A DNA stretch of 44,880 nt from Acidobacteriota bacterium (lineage in GTDB: Bacteria > Acidobacteriota > UBA4820 > DSQY01): contig JAJYCJ010000017.1 in NCBI GenBank assembly GCA_021778515.1, positions 1 to 44,880 on the forward strand, in the 5' to 3' direction. Made by a program: the position numbers and the translations under genes. The notes beneath the pieces are model-generated. The model saw nothing but the letters and a program-made list of their open reading frames with translations. It was not told where the DNA came from and did not search any database. Each line of letters begins with the position of its first letter. Positions within the stretch are counted from its first letter, which is position 1. Shown here one piece after another: positions 1 to 9,606 of this stretch.

Positions 1-302
1 GCCTCGGTCATCTGGCTTGAACGCGGGCTTCGGCGCATCTGCTCCCGCATGACCTGCTCGAGGTCCGCGCGTTGGATGAACACGAGACTGGCGGCGGCGC
101 TCACCAGAATCAAAAGAATCAGGGGGACGAGAAACCCCTTGCCCGGCTTCTCGGCGATGCGCCGGAAGGTGGCCGCCGGCGCGGTGAGCATGCCGGCCAT
201 TCCCTCTAGTCCGCCAACGGGTTTCGCCTCCGGAACGGGTTCACCGGAGGCGGCGCCGGATACATCAGGTTCTGTGGGTGTGCCGGAGCGTTCGTCTGTC
301 AT
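1..302 (-). CDS. Yip1-like membrane protein, N-terminal part
   Basis: This gene runs off the left edge, and only the first 100 residues are visible. It starts at an ATG at 302 with an AAGGGGAG ribosome site about 6 bases upstream, 25 bases after the tolC-like stop, so it is probably the last gene of that operon. The N-terminus is acidic and Pro/Gly-rich. It is followed by the pattern typical of bacterial Yip1-family proteins: an amphipathic stretch with APAATFRRIAEKP (about residues 42-54), then a first membrane helix (about 59-75) and a charged, Gln-rich region. Such proteins are multi-pass membrane proteins of unclear function. The family call rests on the N-terminal pattern only. Confidence 0.6.
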   Translation of the reverse strand, partial: MTDERSGTPTEPDVSGAASGEPVPEAKPVGGLEGMAGMLTAPAATFRRIAEKPGKGFLVPLILLILVSAAASLVFIQRADLEQVMREQMRRSPRSSQMTE

Positions 303-327
303 CGAGGTCTCCCCTTCGCGCTAGAGA

Positions 328-1905
328 TTACGAAATCGGCTTTCCGCTGGCGTCGGTCAGCTCGATGCCGTGCGTCTTGAGATAGGTTCCCACGGCGCGG
401 TCCAGCGAGGCCCCGGCCTCCTGGCTGTCGATCTGGGCCTTGAGCAGGCTCGACTGGGCGCTCACGAGCTGGTCCTGGTAGGAGAGCACCTCGAAGGAGG
501 TGGAGAGGCCGTTCTCGAACTTCTTCTTCTCCGCATCGAGCTGCTCCTGCTGGAGCTTGACCGCGAGCTGGGCCGCGGCCACGCGCTTCTGGGCCGCCTG
601 CACGTTCCGAAGGGCCGAGCGCACCTCGTTGGCGACGGTCAGCTTGTTCTTCTCCAGGGCGATCTGGTCGGCGTTCTGCGTCAGCCGGTAGGTCTGGAAC
701 TGGTACCGCGCCGACCGGTTGCCGATGGGGTACCTGAGGGAGAGCCCCACGTAGTAGGACTTGTAATCGAGCCCCGTGACCTGGTGCCAGGCGTCGTTGA
801 ACCTCGTGTCCACGATGACCAGGCCCGTCTTGGGATCGGCCGTGTAGCCCGCGGCGCCGCTGTAGGTCAGGCCGGCGGTCAGGTTCAATTGGGGCAGGGT
901 CTGGTTCTTGGCCCAGTGCGTGTTCAGCTTGTCCTTGGCCACTTGGGTTTCTCTCTGGCGGATCTCGGGCCGGTTGGCCAGGGCCTCCTGGACGAGCTCC
1001 TTTTCCGACCGGTCCGTGGAGGAGACCACGGGCTCGTCACTGGGGCGGAAGGTCCGCGACCACTCGGGGCTGTCCTGGGAGTACCCGAGGCTCAGCTTGA
1101 GAATGTCCTCGCTGTCGCCCACGGACTGCTGCGCCACGATGATGTCCTGCTCGCGGCTCGCCACCTGGGCGTCGGCGGAAACCTGCTCGATGGGGGCCAG
1201 CACGCCCACCTGGATCTTCTTTCGGGTCTCCTCCTGGAACTGCTTGGCCAGATCCATGGCGTGCTCCGCCACCTTGAGGCTCTTGATGGCGTACACCAGG
1301 TTCCAGTAGTCGGTCTCGACCTGGAGCAGGGTGTCGCGAATGGTCTGGGTGAACTGAATGTTGGCCGAGTCCCGGTTCAGCTTGGCTTGCAGGATGGAGA
1401 GGCTGGCGACGGTCTTCCCGAAGCCCTTCAGCAGGGGAATGGTCGTGGAAAGGGCGCCGGTGCTGAAGTAGGAGGGATTCAGGGTGTAGAAGGAGGAGTT
1501 GGTCCTCTGCGTCGTGTTGTCCCACTGCAGGGAGAAGCTCTGACCCCAGGGAGTCATCTCCTGCAGGCCCAGGTTGTAGTTGTCCTGGCGGTCCATGTAC
1601 AGCGACGCCGCGACCCCGGCCTGAAGAACGCTGACGGTCGGCTGCCGGCTCACGTTGCTGTTGAGGTCGATGGAGAGCTGGGGGTCGAAGAGGCCATAGG
1701 CGCCCTTGACGCTGAGGTCGGCCTGCTCCCTCGTGATCTTCTGCACCTGAACGTCGTAGTTCTTCTCAAGGGCGGTCTTCAGCGCGTCCTGAAGGGAGAG
1801 GTTGACGGCCCCATCCGGAGGCTCCGCCGCCCGGGAGGGGATGGACCCCAAGGCCAGGCCCAATGCACACGCTGCTATCGCCAATCCGAAGGTCTTCAGC
1901 TTCAT
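328..1905 (-). CDS. TolC-family outer membrane efflux protein
   Basis: The protein has 525 residues. The chosen ATG at 1905 follows an AGGAGGG ribosome site and begins directly with a signal peptide (MKLKTFGLAIAACALGLALG, likely cleaved near SRAAEPP); a longer reading from 1941 would place 12 residues before it. The rest shows the two repeated halves of an outer membrane efflux protein: an LSLQDALKTALEKNYDV opening, long coiled-coil helices rich in Gln, Ala and Lys, and short beta-barrel stretches. Such proteins form trimeric channels that connect inner-membrane efflux or type I secretion pumps to the outside. No membrane fusion protein or pump lies beside it, although a partial Yip1-like gene follows, so the substrate is unknown. 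Confidence 0.9.
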   Translation of the reverse strand: MKLKTFGLAIAACALGLALGSIPSRAAEPPDGAVNLSLQDALKTALEKNYDVQVQKITREQADLSVKGAYGLFDPQLSIDLNSNVSRQPTVSVLQAGVAASLYMDRQDNYNLGLQEMTPWGQSFSLQWDNTTQRTNSSFYTLNPSYFSTGALSTTIPLLKGFGKTVASLSILQAKLNRDSANIQFTQTIRDTLLQVETDYWNLVYAIKSLKVAEHAMDLAKQFQEETRKKIQVGVLAPIEQVSADAQVASREQDIIVAQQSVGDSEDILKLSLGYSQDSPEWSRTFRPSDEPVVSSTDRSEKELVQEALANRPEIRQRETQVAKDKLNTHWAKNQTLPQLNLTAGLTYSGAAGYTADPKTGLVIVDTRFNDAWHQVTGLDYKSYYVGLSLRYPIGNRSARYQFQTYRLTQNADQIALEKNKLTVANEVRSALRNVQAAQKRVAAAQLAVKLQQEQLDAEKKKFENGLSTSFEVLSYQDQLVSAQSSLLKAQIDSQEAGASLDRAVGTYLKTHGIELTDASGKPIS

Positions 1906-2023
1906 ACCGCCCTCCTGGTCTAGAGGCGCCGTGCGGCTCAATGTGGGTTGGGGCTTTTGGCGTCCTGGCCACCTGCCTTGCCGGGCGCCCCCCCGCAGCA
2001 GTCATACGCACTGGACCGCGGGA

Positions 2024-2053
2024 AGTTTACCACCGGATTTCGCGGGTCGCCAA
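2024..2053 (-). promoter_or_regulatory. Candidate sigma70 promoter for the tolC-like gene
   Basis: On the minus strand, TTGGCG (2053-2048) and TAAACT (2029-2024) are separated by 18 bases. Transcription would start near 2017, giving a leader of about 110 bases before the ATG at 1905. The site lies just after the stop of the DUF1634 gene, so the tolC-like gene may have its own promoter. Confidence 0.45.
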
Positions 2054-2073
2054 TCTGTGCCGGCGAAGAGGGC

Positions 2074-2490
2074 CTACCGCAGGAAGAGGCTGTAGGTGAG
2101 AACGGCGAACACGAAGCCCGTGAAGAGGGTGTACTTGCAGTTCCGCTCCACCACGGCGAAGTACACCATGGAGGAGAGAACGCGCACGTAAGGGGTGATC
2201 AGGAGCACGAGGATCCCCAGGCTGATCAGGAGGCGCGGCCGGGCCGCCCCGGAGAAGGCCGTGTGCACGTCGTGGACCAGGAACTCGTACAGGTTCATGC
2301 CGCTGAGCGTGAAGTCGAAGCCCAGGTGCCCCGTGGCAATGAAGCGCCACAGCAGGCCCGCCGCAAGGAGCAGGCCGGAAACCACCACGCCGGCCTGGAG
2401 GACATAGCCCACCATCATCTCCATGCGAGCCTGGAGCAGCTGGTCCCGGGCACCCTCTTTCTGTTCCAGAAAACAGGCTTTCAGGTTCAT
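2074..2490 (-). CDS. DUF1634 small membrane protein
   Basis: The protein has 138 residues with three predicted membrane helices (about 28-48, 85-102 and 113-135) and a short charged N-terminus. Its ATG lies two bases after the stop of the TauE/SafE gene, so the two are translationally linked. DUF1634 proteins are regularly encoded next to TauE/SafE-type transporters, and the pattern GVVVSGLLLAAGLLWRF fits that family. It probably acts as an accessory subunit of the neighbouring transporter. The function itself has not been established for the family as far as I know. Confidence 0.75.
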   Translation of the reverse strand: MNLKACFLEQKEGARDQLLQARMEMMVGYVLQAGVVVSGLLLAAGLLWRFIATGHLGFDFTLSGMNLYEFLVHDVHTAFSGAARPRLLISLGILVLLITPYVRVLSSMVYFAVVERNCKYTLFTGFVFAVLTYSLFLR

Positions 2491-2492
2491 GG

Positions 2493-3320
2493 CTACCCCC
2501 GAATCCCGCGGATGAGCATTTCCACGCCCAGAATGAGCAGCACCACCAGGAAGAAGCGGCGGACCGCCATGTTGGTGAGCCGGACGAGGACCTTCGTCCC
2601 GATGAAGGCCCCGGCTCCCACCCCCAGGATCACGGGCGCCGCGAGGCCCGGGTCGATGTAGCCGGCCGCCAGGTAGACGCTCGTTCCGGCCAGGGCCGTC
2701 ACGCCGATGATGAGGTTGCTGGTGGTGGTGGAGACCTTGGGAGGAAGGCCCATGACGAGATCGTGGATCAGCACCTTGAGCGCTCCCGCGCCGATGCCCA
2801 GAAGGCCCGCGATGAGTCCGGCCCCGAACATGAGCGGGCCGCCGAAATAGGCGCGGCCGCCCTCGTAGACGATCTGCTGTTTCTGGGCCTCGTCATAGTA
2901 GCTCCCGCGCAGTTCGAGCCATCGGGAGAAGCGGTCCACCTTGGCCAGCGGCCTCCACTCCTCCTTGCTCTGCAGGAACAGGGCCAGCCAGGTCGCCAGC
3001 AGCACGAAGGCGAAGATCAGGAAGAGGGGGCGGCGGGAGGAGATGATGGTGATGGCCGCCCCCGTGAGGGCGCCCAGGATCGTGAACATCTCCAAAAACA
3101 TGCCGACCTTCAGGTTGGTGATGTGGTCGCGCACGTAGGCCGACGCCGACCCGCTGGAGGTGGCGATGACGGAGACGATGGAGATGGCTATGGCGTGTTT
3201 GATGTCCATGCCCACGAGGGTCAGGGCGGGGATGAGCACCACCCCGCCTCCCATCCCGGACATGGCTCCTATGAATCCGGCGACGAGCGAAATCAGAAGC
3301 AGCACCCAGAAGGAGACCAT
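2493..3320 (-). CDS. TauE/SafE-type anion permease
   Basis: The protein has 275 residues and about eight membrane helices in two halves. Each half has the Gly-rich signature of the sulfite exporter TauE/SafE family: MSGMGGGVVLIPAL near residue 20 and GLLGIGAGALKVL near 172. A hydrophilic loop lies at about residues 117-150. Members export small sulfur-containing or organic anions across the inner membrane. The start at 3320 has an AGGAGGT ribosome site rather far upstream (11 bases). It is followed at once by a DUF1634 gene, the usual partner. The substrate cannot be read from the sequence. Confidence 0.85.
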   Translation of the reverse strand: MVSFWVLLLISLVAGFIGAMSGMGGGVVLIPALTLVGMDIKHAIAISIVSVIATSSGSASAYVRDHITNLKVGMFLEMFTILGALTGAAITIISSRRPLFLIFAFVLLATWLALFLQSKEEWRPLAKVDRFSRWLELRGSYYDEAQKQQIVYEGGRAYFGGPLMFGAGLIAGLLGIGAGALKVLIHDLVMGLPPKVSTTTSNLIIGVTALAGTSVYLAAGYIDPGLAAPVILGVGAGAFIGTKVLVRLTNMAVRRFFLVVLLILGVEMLIRGIRG

Positions 3321-3463
3321 GAGTCGACCACACCTCCTCTAAGACCGAAGCCCCCCTTCGCTCTCAGCGCCGGGGCCCGGCCTCCGGCGGCGTCCACTCG
3401 GTCGTTTCGGAATCCCCTGCCCTGCCCCGTTGTTGCCGGAGGCGGAGGGGGATGAGACATAAA

Positions 3464-3472
3464 ATTATGCCA
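3464..3472 (-). promoter_or_regulatory. Candidate extended -10 promoter for the TauE gene
   Basis: The minus strand reads TGGCATAAT, an extended -10 element (TGn plus CATAAT), in the only AT-rich patch of this intergenic region. No good -35 box is visible. It would give a leader of about 135 bases before the TauE start at 3320. Confidence 0.35.
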
Positions 3473-3497
3473 TAAATTCCAGAAAAATGCACGTCTC

Positions 3498-3530
3498 GGC
3501 CGAAAGGCCCGCCGAACGGTCCTTTCGGCC
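3498..3530 (-). terminator. Hairpin terminator after the receiver gene
   Basis: GGCCGAAAGG and CCTTTCGGCC form a perfect 10-bp stem around a 13-base loop, 15 bases after the stop of the receiver-domain gene. On the minus strand a short T run (ATTTTTC) follows about 9 bases later, so termination is plausible though not ideal. Confidence 0.5.
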
Positions 3531-3544
3531 AACGAGGAACCCGG

Positions 3545-3922
3545 TCACGGCTTGCGCATGACGGAATCGAGGATCATGAGGAAGGCGGCCTGCTGGGCCG
3601 GCTCCCGCTTGTTGATCACGGCCAGGCAGCGCCCATGCGGAAAGAGGCGGTGAAGATCGTCGGCGTCGCGCCCGCTCGCGATGACCACGCGCCGGCGGTC
3701 CACCCCGAGGGCCGCCGCGTGTTCGAGGAGCTTGCGGCCGTCCATCAGGGGCATCTCCAGGTCCAACATGAGGAGGTGGATATCGGGACGCAGGGCCCTC
3801 AGGGCGCTCAGGGGGTCGGTGTAGGTCTCGACGGCCGTGAGTCCGGGGTAGCGCGACTCGAGGAACTCCTTCCAGTGGGAGCAGAAGGCCGAATGGTCAT
3901 CCACGATGACGATGCGCTTCAT
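3545..3922 (-). CDS. Stand-alone response regulator receiver protein
   Basis: The protein has 125 residues and consists only of a CheY-like receiver domain. The start at 3922 ([10 protein letters not shown]) follows a GGAGG site and matches the first strand of the fold. The acidic pair is D8/D9, the phosphoacceptor is D54 in LLMLDLEMP, the switch residue is S83 (VVIASGRD) and the conserved lysine is K105 (VINKREP). There is no output domain and no kinase beside it, so it would act through protein contact or as a phosphate relay. It is transcribed divergently from typA. Its partner kinase and target cannot be inferred. Confidence 0.88.
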   Translation of the reverse strand: MKRIVIVDDHSAFCSHWKEFLESRYPGLTAVETYTDPLSALRALRPDIHLLMLDLEMPLMDGRKLLEHAAALGVDRRRVVIASGRDADDLHRLFPHGRCLAVINKREPAQQAAFLMILDSVMRKP

Positions 3923-3939
3923 CCTCGCCTCCGGCGGCC

Positions 3940-3968
3940 ACTCTACCCGCTCGCCCCTCCCCTGACAA
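3940..3968 (-). promoter_or_regulatory. Sigma70-type promoter of the receiver gene
   Basis: On the minus strand, TTGTCA (3968-3963) and TAGAGT (3945-3940) are separated by exactly 17 bases. The start of transcription would fall near 3933, leaving a leader of about 11 bases that contains the ribosome site. It lies 20 bases from the -35 box of the divergent typA promoter. Confidence 0.55.
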
Positions 3969-3988
3969 GCCTCGCTCCTCCCTCGGGC

Positions 3989-4017
3989 TTGATCTTGCAG
4001 GGCTTTTCGGATATACT
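3989..4017 (+). promoter_or_regulatory. Sigma70-type promoter of typA
   Basis: TTGATC (3989-3994) and TATACT (4012-4017) are separated by 17 bases. The predicted start near 4024 leaves a leader of about 147 bases before the GTG of typA at 4171. I see no recognisable riboswitch in that leader. Confidence 0.6.
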
Positions 4018-4170
4018 TGCGAACCGATCCGCCGCGAGGCCAGCCTCTCCGGCGGAATCCCCCGACGCGCCAGAGATGCTTCACCGATCGGGCCCGCAGG
4101 GGACGGAGTGCGGCCGGAAGCGCCGGGCCCGTGGCGGGACGAAGGGCTGGGGCATTGAGGAGATAAGCCT

Positions 4171-5982
4171 GTGCGCCGAGAAGACCTGAGGAACATCGCC
4201 ATCATCGCCCACGTGGACCACGGGAAGACCACGCTGGTGGATGCCATGCTGTGGCAGTCCGGCATCTTCCGCGCCAACCAGGAGGTGGCCGAGCGCGTGA
4301 TGGACTCCAACGACCTCGAAAGAGAGAAGGGGATCACCATCCTCGCCAAGAACACCTCCGTGACCTTTCAGGGAGTCAAGATCAACATCGTGGATACCCC
4401 CGGCCACGCTGATTTTGGCGGCGAGGTGGAGCGGGCCCTGACCATGGTGGACGGCGTGCTTCTCCTGGTGGACGCCGCGGAGGGGCCGCTGCCCCAGAGC
4501 CGCTTCGTACTGAAGAAGTCCCTGGAGCGGGGGTTGCCCTGCGTCGTGGTGATCAACAAGATCGATCGGCAGGATGCCCGGCCCCAGGAGGTTCTCAACG
4601 ACATCTTCGACCTCTTCATCGATCTGGAGGCCACGGAGGAGCAGATCGATTTCCCGGTCCTGTACACCAACGCCAGGCGCGGCACGGCCACGCGCCGCCT
4701 GGAGGAGCCCGGCACCAGCCTGCTCCCGCTGTTCGAAACCATCCTCTCCGCGGTGCCCCCGCCCGAGTTCGACGAGGCGGAGCCGCTGCAGGCCTGGGTC
4801 ACCAACGTGGACTACAGCGACTACGTGGGCCGCATGGCCCTCTGCCGGGTCATCAACGGCCACCTGCGCTCCGCCCAGGAGTGCCTGCTCCTGCAGGAGG
4901 GCGGGCAGGTAAAGGGCAAGGTGACCGCGCTCTACACGTTTCAGGGGCTCGACAGGGTGGAGGCCCAGGAGGTGGGCGCGGGCGACCTCTGCGCCGTGGC
5001 CGGTTTCGCCGAAGTGGGAATCGGTGACACGCTGGCCGATCCGGTGGCCCCCAAGGCCCTTCCCCGCATCCGGGTGGATGAGCCCACGCTCTCCATGATC
5101 TTCTCGGCCAATACCTCACCCTTCGCCGGAAAGGAGGGCCGCTTCGTGACGGCCCGGCAGATCCGAAACCGGCTGGAGCGCGAGGCCAAGCGGAACGTGA
5201 GCCTGCGCATCATCTTCCCCGAGACGGGCGACCAGGTGGAGGTCATGGGCAGGGGGGAGCTGCAGCTCGCCATCCTCATCGAAACCATGCGGCGGGAGGG
5301 GTTCGAGCTGGCCGCGAGCCGGCCCAGGATCATCACCAGGCTCGCCGAGGGCGGGGGCGTCCTGGAGCCCATGGAACTCGTTCAGGTGGACTGCCCGGAG
5401 GAGTTCATGGGGGCCGTGACGCAGCTTCTGGGAACGCGCCGGGGACGCATGCTCAAGCTCACCAACCATGGCTCGGGGCGGATCCGGATGGAGTGGCGCG
5501 TGCCGAGCCGGGGCCTCATCGGCTTTAGGACCCGCTTCCTCACGGACACTCGCGGCACGGGGATCATCAACCATCTCTTCGACGGTTACGAGGCCTGGCA
5601 AGGTTCCATCCCCGGGCGAGTGACGGGCGCCCTGGTGGCGGACCGGCCGGGCCGTGCGACGGGGCACGCCATCGAGCACCTTCAGGCCCGGGGCGAGTTC
5701 TTCATCTCGCCCGGCACCTCCGTCTACGAAGGAATGGTGGTCGGGGAGCACGCCCGCGAGAACGACCTCGACGTGAACATCGTCAAGGAGAAGCACCTCA
5801 CCAACATGCGCGCCTCCACGGCGGACGACGCCATCAAGCTGGTTCCGCCCCGCATCCTCGGCCTGGAGCTGTGCCTGGAGTTCCTCGGCGAGGACGAGCT
5901 CCTCGAAGTCACCCCCGATTCGCTGCGCATCCGCAAGAAGGTCCTGAAGGCCCAGGACCGCTACCGGGACAGACCGCACTAG
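4171..5982 (+). CDS. typA: Translational GTPase TypA/BipA
   Basis: The protein has 603 residues, a normal length for TypA/BipA, a ribosome-binding GTPase of the EF-G family involved in ribosome assembly and stress adaptation. GTPase motifs are complete: G1 AHVDHGKT (13-20), G2 with REKGITI (51-57), G3 DTPGH (75-79) and G4 NKID (129-132). The EF-G-like domains II, III and V follow, and the C-terminal domain carries [17 protein letters not shown] and [14 protein letters not shown], typical of the family. The start is GTG with a GAGGAG ribosome site. It stands alone on the plus strand, with its own promoter upstream and a strong hairpin between its end and the convergent ftsZ. Confidence 0.97.
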   Translation: MRREDLRNIAIIAHVDHGKTTLVDAMLWQSGIFRANQEVAERVMDSNDLEREKGITILAKNTSVTFQGVKINIVDTPGHADFGGEVERALTMVDGVLLLVDAAEGPLPQSRFVLKKSLERGLPCVVVINKIDRQDARPQEVLNDIFDLFIDLEATEEQIDFPVLYTNARRGTATRRLEEPGTSLLPLFETILSAVPPPEFDEAEPLQAWVTNVDYSDYVGRMALCRVINGHLRSAQECLLLQEGGQVKGKVTALYTFQGLDRVEAQEVGAGDLCAVAGFAEVGIGDTLADPVAPKALPRIRVDEPTLSMIFSANTSPFAGKEGRFVTARQIRNRLEREAKRNVSLRIIFPETGDQVEVMGRGELQLAILIETMRREGFELAASRPRIITRLAEGGGVLEPMELVQVDCPEEFMGAVTQLLGTRRGRMLKLTNHGSGRIRMEWRVPSRGLIGFRTRFLTDTRGTGIINHLFDGYEAWQGSIPGRVTGALVADRPGRATGHAIEHLQARGEFFISPGTSVYEGMVVGEHARENDLDVNIVKEKHLTNMRASTADDAIKLVPPRILGLELCLEFLGEDELLEVTPDSLRIRKKVLKAQDRYRDRPH

Positions 5983-6087
5983 CGGATCCAAGGGAAGACG
6001 GGTGGAGCGCGGGAGGCGCAAAGGGGTTCCAGCGCAGCGCCTTCCACCCTGTGCGACGCATCCTTCGACACGGCTCCAGAAACGGCG

Positions 6088-6111
6088 GCGGCCGCCCGGT
6101 CGGGCGGCCGC
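6088..6111. terminator. GC-rich hairpin between convergent typA and ftsZ
   Basis: The segments 6088-6097 and 6102-6111 are complementary and form a 10-bp GC-only stem with a 4-base loop. It lies about 105 bases after typA and 130 bases after ftsZ on the other strand. No T tract follows on either side, so it may be a Rho-assisted or weak intrinsic terminator. The rest of 5983-6240 shows no gene. Confidence 0.45.
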
Positions 6112-6240
6112 TGAAGGGAGGAAATCCCACCCGGGGAGAAGGGGGTGTTCTCCCCGAGCGCTGGGAAGGGGAAGACGGTTCCGCGGGGAGGGCGGTCTGC
6201 GTTTCCCCGTCCCGCGGGCCTTTCCCGGGAGGAGGAGGGC

Positions 6241-7494
6241 CTAGTCCCGGCTCTTCCTCAGGAAGGGCGGAGTCTGGTAGATCTCGTAATCCTTCCCGCC
6301 CGAAGCTCCGTCGCCCGGTCCAAAGAGCGGCGTGCCCTTGCCCTTGGCGCCCCTCAGGTATCCGGTCGGGCCCGGCCCGCCGGCGGGCAGCGCGGAATCC
6401 ACACCGGGCACCGAACCGAAGGCGGCCTCTGAAGCGCCCGCCGCGGCCATCGCCGGCACGGGGACGGCCATCGGGATACGCTGTTTCATGGGCTTCACCT
6501 CGGCCGAGTCGAAGGCGGCGGCCACCACCGTGATGCGAAGCTCCTCGCCCAGCTTCTCGTCCAGGCTGGTTCCGAAGAGCACGTTGACGTCCGCGTGAGC
6601 CTTGCTCCGCACGTACTCGCAGGCCTCCTTGACCTCGCGAAGGCCCAGGCGCCGGTCACCCGTGAAATTGATCAGGATGGACTTGGCGCCCAAAATGGAG
6701 GCGTCTTCGAGCAGCGGATTCTGAGCGGCCTTTTCCGCGGCCACGAGGGCCCTGTCCTTGCCGATGGCGGAACCCATCCCCATGACGGCGCGGCCGCCCG
6801 CGGAGAGGACCGTGCGGGCGTCTTCGAAGTCCAGGTTGATGATGCCCGGACGGGTGATGAGGTCCGAGATGCCCTGGACGCCCTGGCGCAGCACGTCGTC
6901 CGCCGTCGTGAAGGCCTCCTCCATGGTCACCTCCTCGGGGAGGTTGGGCAGGAGGTTGTCGTTGGGAATGACGATGAGCGTGGCCGCCGCCTCCATGAGC
7001 TGGTCGAGGCCCAGCCGGGCGTTGGTTTCTCGGCGTTTGCCTTCCCAGGAGAAGGGCCGCGTGACGACGGCCACCGTGAGGGAGCCGGCCTCGGAGGCCA
7101 GGCGCGCCACCACGGGCGCCGCGCCCGTTCCCGTCCCGCCCCCCATGCCGGCCGCGATGAAGACGAGGTCCGCCCCTTGGAGGTGCTCGACGAGAAGGGC
7201 CGTGTCCTCGATGGCGGCCTGCTCGCCGCGCTCGGGGTTCCCGCCCGTTCCCAGGCCCCTCGTGAGCTTCTGGCCGATGGCGATCTTCTTGGGGGCCAAG
7301 CTCTTCTCCAGGTCCTGGTTGTCCGTGTTCACGGCGATGAACTCCACCCCCGTGAGCCCCGCGGTGATCATGCGGTTGACGGCGTTTCCCCCGGCGCCGC
7401 CCACCCCGATCACCTTGACGCGCACCCGCCTCGCGCCATCCGCCGATTCTTCATCCTCACTCATGATGAAGCGCAGACCGTTGTCCTGATCCAT
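6241..7494 (-). CDS. ftsZ: Cell division protein FtsZ
   Basis: The protein has 417 residues. FtsZ is the tubulin-like GTPase that polymerises into the division ring at midcell. The nucleotide-binding core starts near residue 24 ([17 protein letters not shown]), the tubulin signature [10 protein letters not shown] is at 118-127, and the catalytic T7 loop NLDFED is at 220-225. A variable, Pro/Ala/Gly-rich linker (about 340-400) leads to a conserved tail ending in [12 protein letters not shown], which would bind FtsA. The ATG at 7494 has an AAAGGGGG ribosome site; a second ATG at 7464 is possible. It is the last dcw gene, 50 bases after ftsA. Confidence 0.98.
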   Translation of the reverse strand: MDQDNGLRFIMSEDEESADGARRVRVKVIGVGGAGGNAVNRMITAGLTGVEFIAVNTDNQDLEKSLAPKKIAIGQKLTRGLGTGGNPERGEQAAIEDTALLVEHLQGADLVFIAAGMGGGTGTGAAPVVARLASEAGSLTVAVVTRPFSWEGKRRETNARLGLDQLMEAAATLIVIPNDNLLPNLPEEVTMEEAFTTADDVLRQGVQGISDLITRPGIINLDFEDARTVLSAGGRAVMGMGSAIGKDRALVAAEKAAQNPLLEDASILGAKSILINFTGDRRLGLREVKEACEYVRSKAHADVNVLFGTSLDEKLGEELRITVVAAAFDSAEVKPMKQRIPMAVPVPAMAAAGASEAAFGSVPGVDSALPAGGPGPTGYLRGAKGKGTPLFGPGDGASGGKDYEIYQTPPFLRKSRD

Positions 7495-7544
7495 CGCAAA
7501 CCCCCTTTCCGAGTGGGTCGACCTCCGTTTCGCCGCCGTCTGTT

Positions 7545-8768
7545 TCAGACTATGTCCTTGATCTGGGACAAGAGTTTTCTGAACATCCCGCCCTTTTTCC
7601 GGGGACCGCCGCCGCGCGCCTCCAGCTTCGCCCCGTAGAGTGCCAGCCCCACCGAGGTCGCGAACATGGGTGCGGCCACGATGTTGGTCAGGCCCACCAC
7701 CTCCATGGGTTCGCCCACCCGGACCTGGTGGTCGAAGATGCCCTCCGCCACCTCGGGGAGGCCCGCCAGGCCGGCCCCTCCGCCGGTGAGCACGAGTCCG
7801 GCGTTGATCGTCTTGTCGAGTCCGGCGCCCCGGATCTCCTCGAAGAGGAGCTGGAACAGCTCCTCGGCCCTCGGCTGGAGGATCTCGGCCAGCCTGGAGC
7901 GGGGCACCATGCTGGATTTCTTCCCCGCCATCGCCGGCACCTCCACCATGTCGTCCTCCTGGATGAGGCTGGTGAGGGCGCAGCCGTACTTCTTCTTGAG
8001 GATCTCCGCGTCCATGATCCCCGTCTTCAATCCCACCGCCAGGTCGTTGGTGAAGTGTTCGCCGCCGATGGGCATGACGTGCGTATGCCAGATGGCCCCC
8101 TTCTCGAAGACCGCGATGCCCGTGGTGCCGTGGCCGATGTTCACCAGGGCCACGCCGATCTCCCTTTCGTCGGCCGTCAGCACGTCGTTGGAGTCGGCCA
8201 TGAGCCCCAGGACGAGCTCGGCCACCTCGATGCCGCAGCGGTTCACCACCGTCGTGAGGTTCTGCAGGCTGGTGATGGAGCCCGTGATGATGTGGACGTT
8301 GGCTTCGAGCCGGCTGCCGGGCATGCCCAGGGGCTGGCTGATGCCGTCCTGGTCGTCCACCAGGTACTCCTGGGGAAAGGTGTGGAAGATCTGTTGGTCC
8401 GTTGGGAAGCTGATCGTGCGGGAGCCCTCGAGCACCCGCTGGACGTCCTCCCTGTTGATGACGCGGTCCCGGTTGGTGACCGCGACGACGCCCCGGCTGT
8501 TGAAACCGCGGACGTGGCATCCTCCCACGCCGACGTAGGCCCGCTCGACGGAGTAGCCGGCCATCAGCTCGGCCTCTTCCACGGATGCCTTGACGCAGGC
8601 CACCACCTCGTCGAGGCTGGCCACGATGCCGCGGCGCATGCCTCGGGCGTCGGCCTTCCCGATGCCCGTCACTTCCAGTGCGCCGTCCTCCCGGGCCTTC
8701 CCGATGACCGTGGCCACCTTGGAGGTACCGATGTCAATACCCACCACGTGACCCGCTTCCTTAGCCAT
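7545..8768 (-). CDS. ftsA: Cell division protein FtsA
   Basis: The protein has 407 residues. FtsA is the actin-like ATPase that tethers FtsZ to the membrane and recruits later division proteins. The phosphate-binding motif [10 protein letters not shown] starts at residue 10, and the second actin phosphate motif is in [32 protein letters not shown] matches the adenosine motif. The basic C-terminus ([17 protein letters not shown]) fits the amphipathic membrane-targeting helix. The ATG at 8768 ([10 protein letters not shown]) has a GGAGG ribosome site and overlaps the ftsQ stop by 8 bases. Confidence 0.97.
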   Translation of the reverse strand: MAKEAGHVVGIDIGTSKVATVIGKAREDGALEVTGIGKADARGMRRGIVASLDEVVACVKASVEEAELMAGYSVERAYVGVGGCHVRGFNSRGVVAVTNRDRVINREDVQRVLEGSRTISFPTDQQIFHTFPQEYLVDDQDGISQPLGMPGSRLEANVHIITGSITSLQNLTTVVNRCGIEVAELVLGLMADSNDVLTADEREIGVALVNIGHGTTGIAVFEKGAIWHTHVMPIGGEHFTNDLAVGLKTGIMDAEILKKKYGCALTSLIQEDDMVEVPAMAGKKSSMVPRSRLAEILQPRAEELFQLLFEEIRGAGLDKTINAGLVLTGGGAGLAGLPEVAEGIFDHQVRVGEPMEVVGLTNIVAAPMFATSVGLALYGAKLEARGGGPRKKGGMFRKLLSQIKDIV

Positions 8769-9606
8769 GCTGCGTTCCTCCCTTGTCGTCGCCGGCGGTG
8801 GCCGGAGGCGAGACATCCGGGGTTTCGGGCGGACCCAGGACCACCTTGTCCGCCCAGCGGACGTCCAGGGTCCGCCGGTCCGGCTCGTAGGCCGCGACCC
8901 AATTCTTGGAGGCCAAGAACCTCTGCCATTGGTCCGGGAAATCGCCGCCGGTGACGATGAGCTTCCAGTGGTCCGAGGTGGTGAGGAGGTATCCTCCCCC
9001 GGCGCCCGCCGAGGCGATGGCCGTCACCTGGCCCGCGAGGCCCAGCCGGAGCATCTGCGCGATGAGATCCTGGACCTGCAGATCTCCGGGGTCCAGGTCG
9101 GAGAGCGTGAAGACGCCGGCCACGCCGCGAACGGCCGGCCAGGATGCCCCCTCGCCGTTGATTTCGAAGACGCCCTGCTTCGCGTTCACCGCGCAGAGCA
9201 CGTCGCTCTCCTGGGCCTCCACGATGAGGGTGTCGGGAAGGTGCTTCCGGCACAGGAAGCCCTTCAGCCAAGGAAACGCACTCAGCCGCTCGGAGACGTC
9301 GGAGGGCTTGAGCTCGAGCAGGTTCTGGCCGCGCAGGTCCCTCAGAGCGTCCAGGAGAGGGGCCGCCTGGTGGTGCCGCAAACCGACCACCTCGATGTGC
9401 TGGACCGAGAAGGCCCGGTCCGAATGGAGCAGGCTCCAGCAGGTGTCGAGGAGCGCGGAGGTGAGGACGATGGCGCCGGTGACCAGCACCAGCCGGACCA
9501 TCCGCCTGAGCCAGCGCTTGCGCGCCTTGCTCCGAAGGGGCGGCGGCGGAGGCGCCCAGTCCCTGGCCATGGCCCGGGAGGGGTGAGCGGGGAGGCCGCG
9601 GTTCAT
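8761..9606 (-). CDS. ftsQ: Cell division protein FtsQ
   Basis: The protein has 281 residues. A Pro- and Arg-rich cytoplasmic tail is followed by one membrane helix (about 37-58) and a periplasmic POTRA domain (about 66-140, beginning FSVQHIEVVGLRH), then a beta-rich C-terminal domain. FtsQ links the FtsZ-side and wall-synthesis sides of the divisome by binding FtsB and FtsL. Sequence conservation is low, as usual for this family, so the call rests on topology and on its place between murC and ftsA. Its start shares an ATGA with the murC stop. Confidence 0.9.
   Translation of the reverse strand: MNRGLPAHPSRAMARDWAPPPPPLRSKARKRWLRRMVRLVLVTGAIVLTSALLDTCWSLLHSDRAFSVQHIEVVGLRHHQAAPLLDALRDLRGQNLLELKPSDVSERLSAFPWLKGFLCRKHLPDTLIVEAQESDVLCAVNAKQGVFEINGEGASWPAVRGVAGVFTLSDLDPGDLQVQDLIAQMLRLGLAGQVTAIASAGAGGGYLLTTSDHWKLIVTGGDFPDQWQRFLASKNWVAAYEPDRRTLDVRWADKVVLGPPETPDVSPPATAGDDKGGTQHG

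Noticed and set aside
370-1923. A 517-codon open frame on the plus strand opposite the tolC-like gene
   Set aside because: The same third-position effect explains it; composition is odd (Leu/Gly/Val/Arg) and there is no ribosome site or known domain.
3293-3532. A 79-codon open frame overlapping the TauE start
   Set aside because: It lacks a ribosome site, overlaps a clear gene, and its Pro- and Arg-rich sequence has no recognisable feature.
6002-6533. Plus-strand open frames between typA and ftsZ
   Set aside because: They run into and mirror the ftsZ coding strand and have Pro/Arg/Gly-rich composition without any motif.
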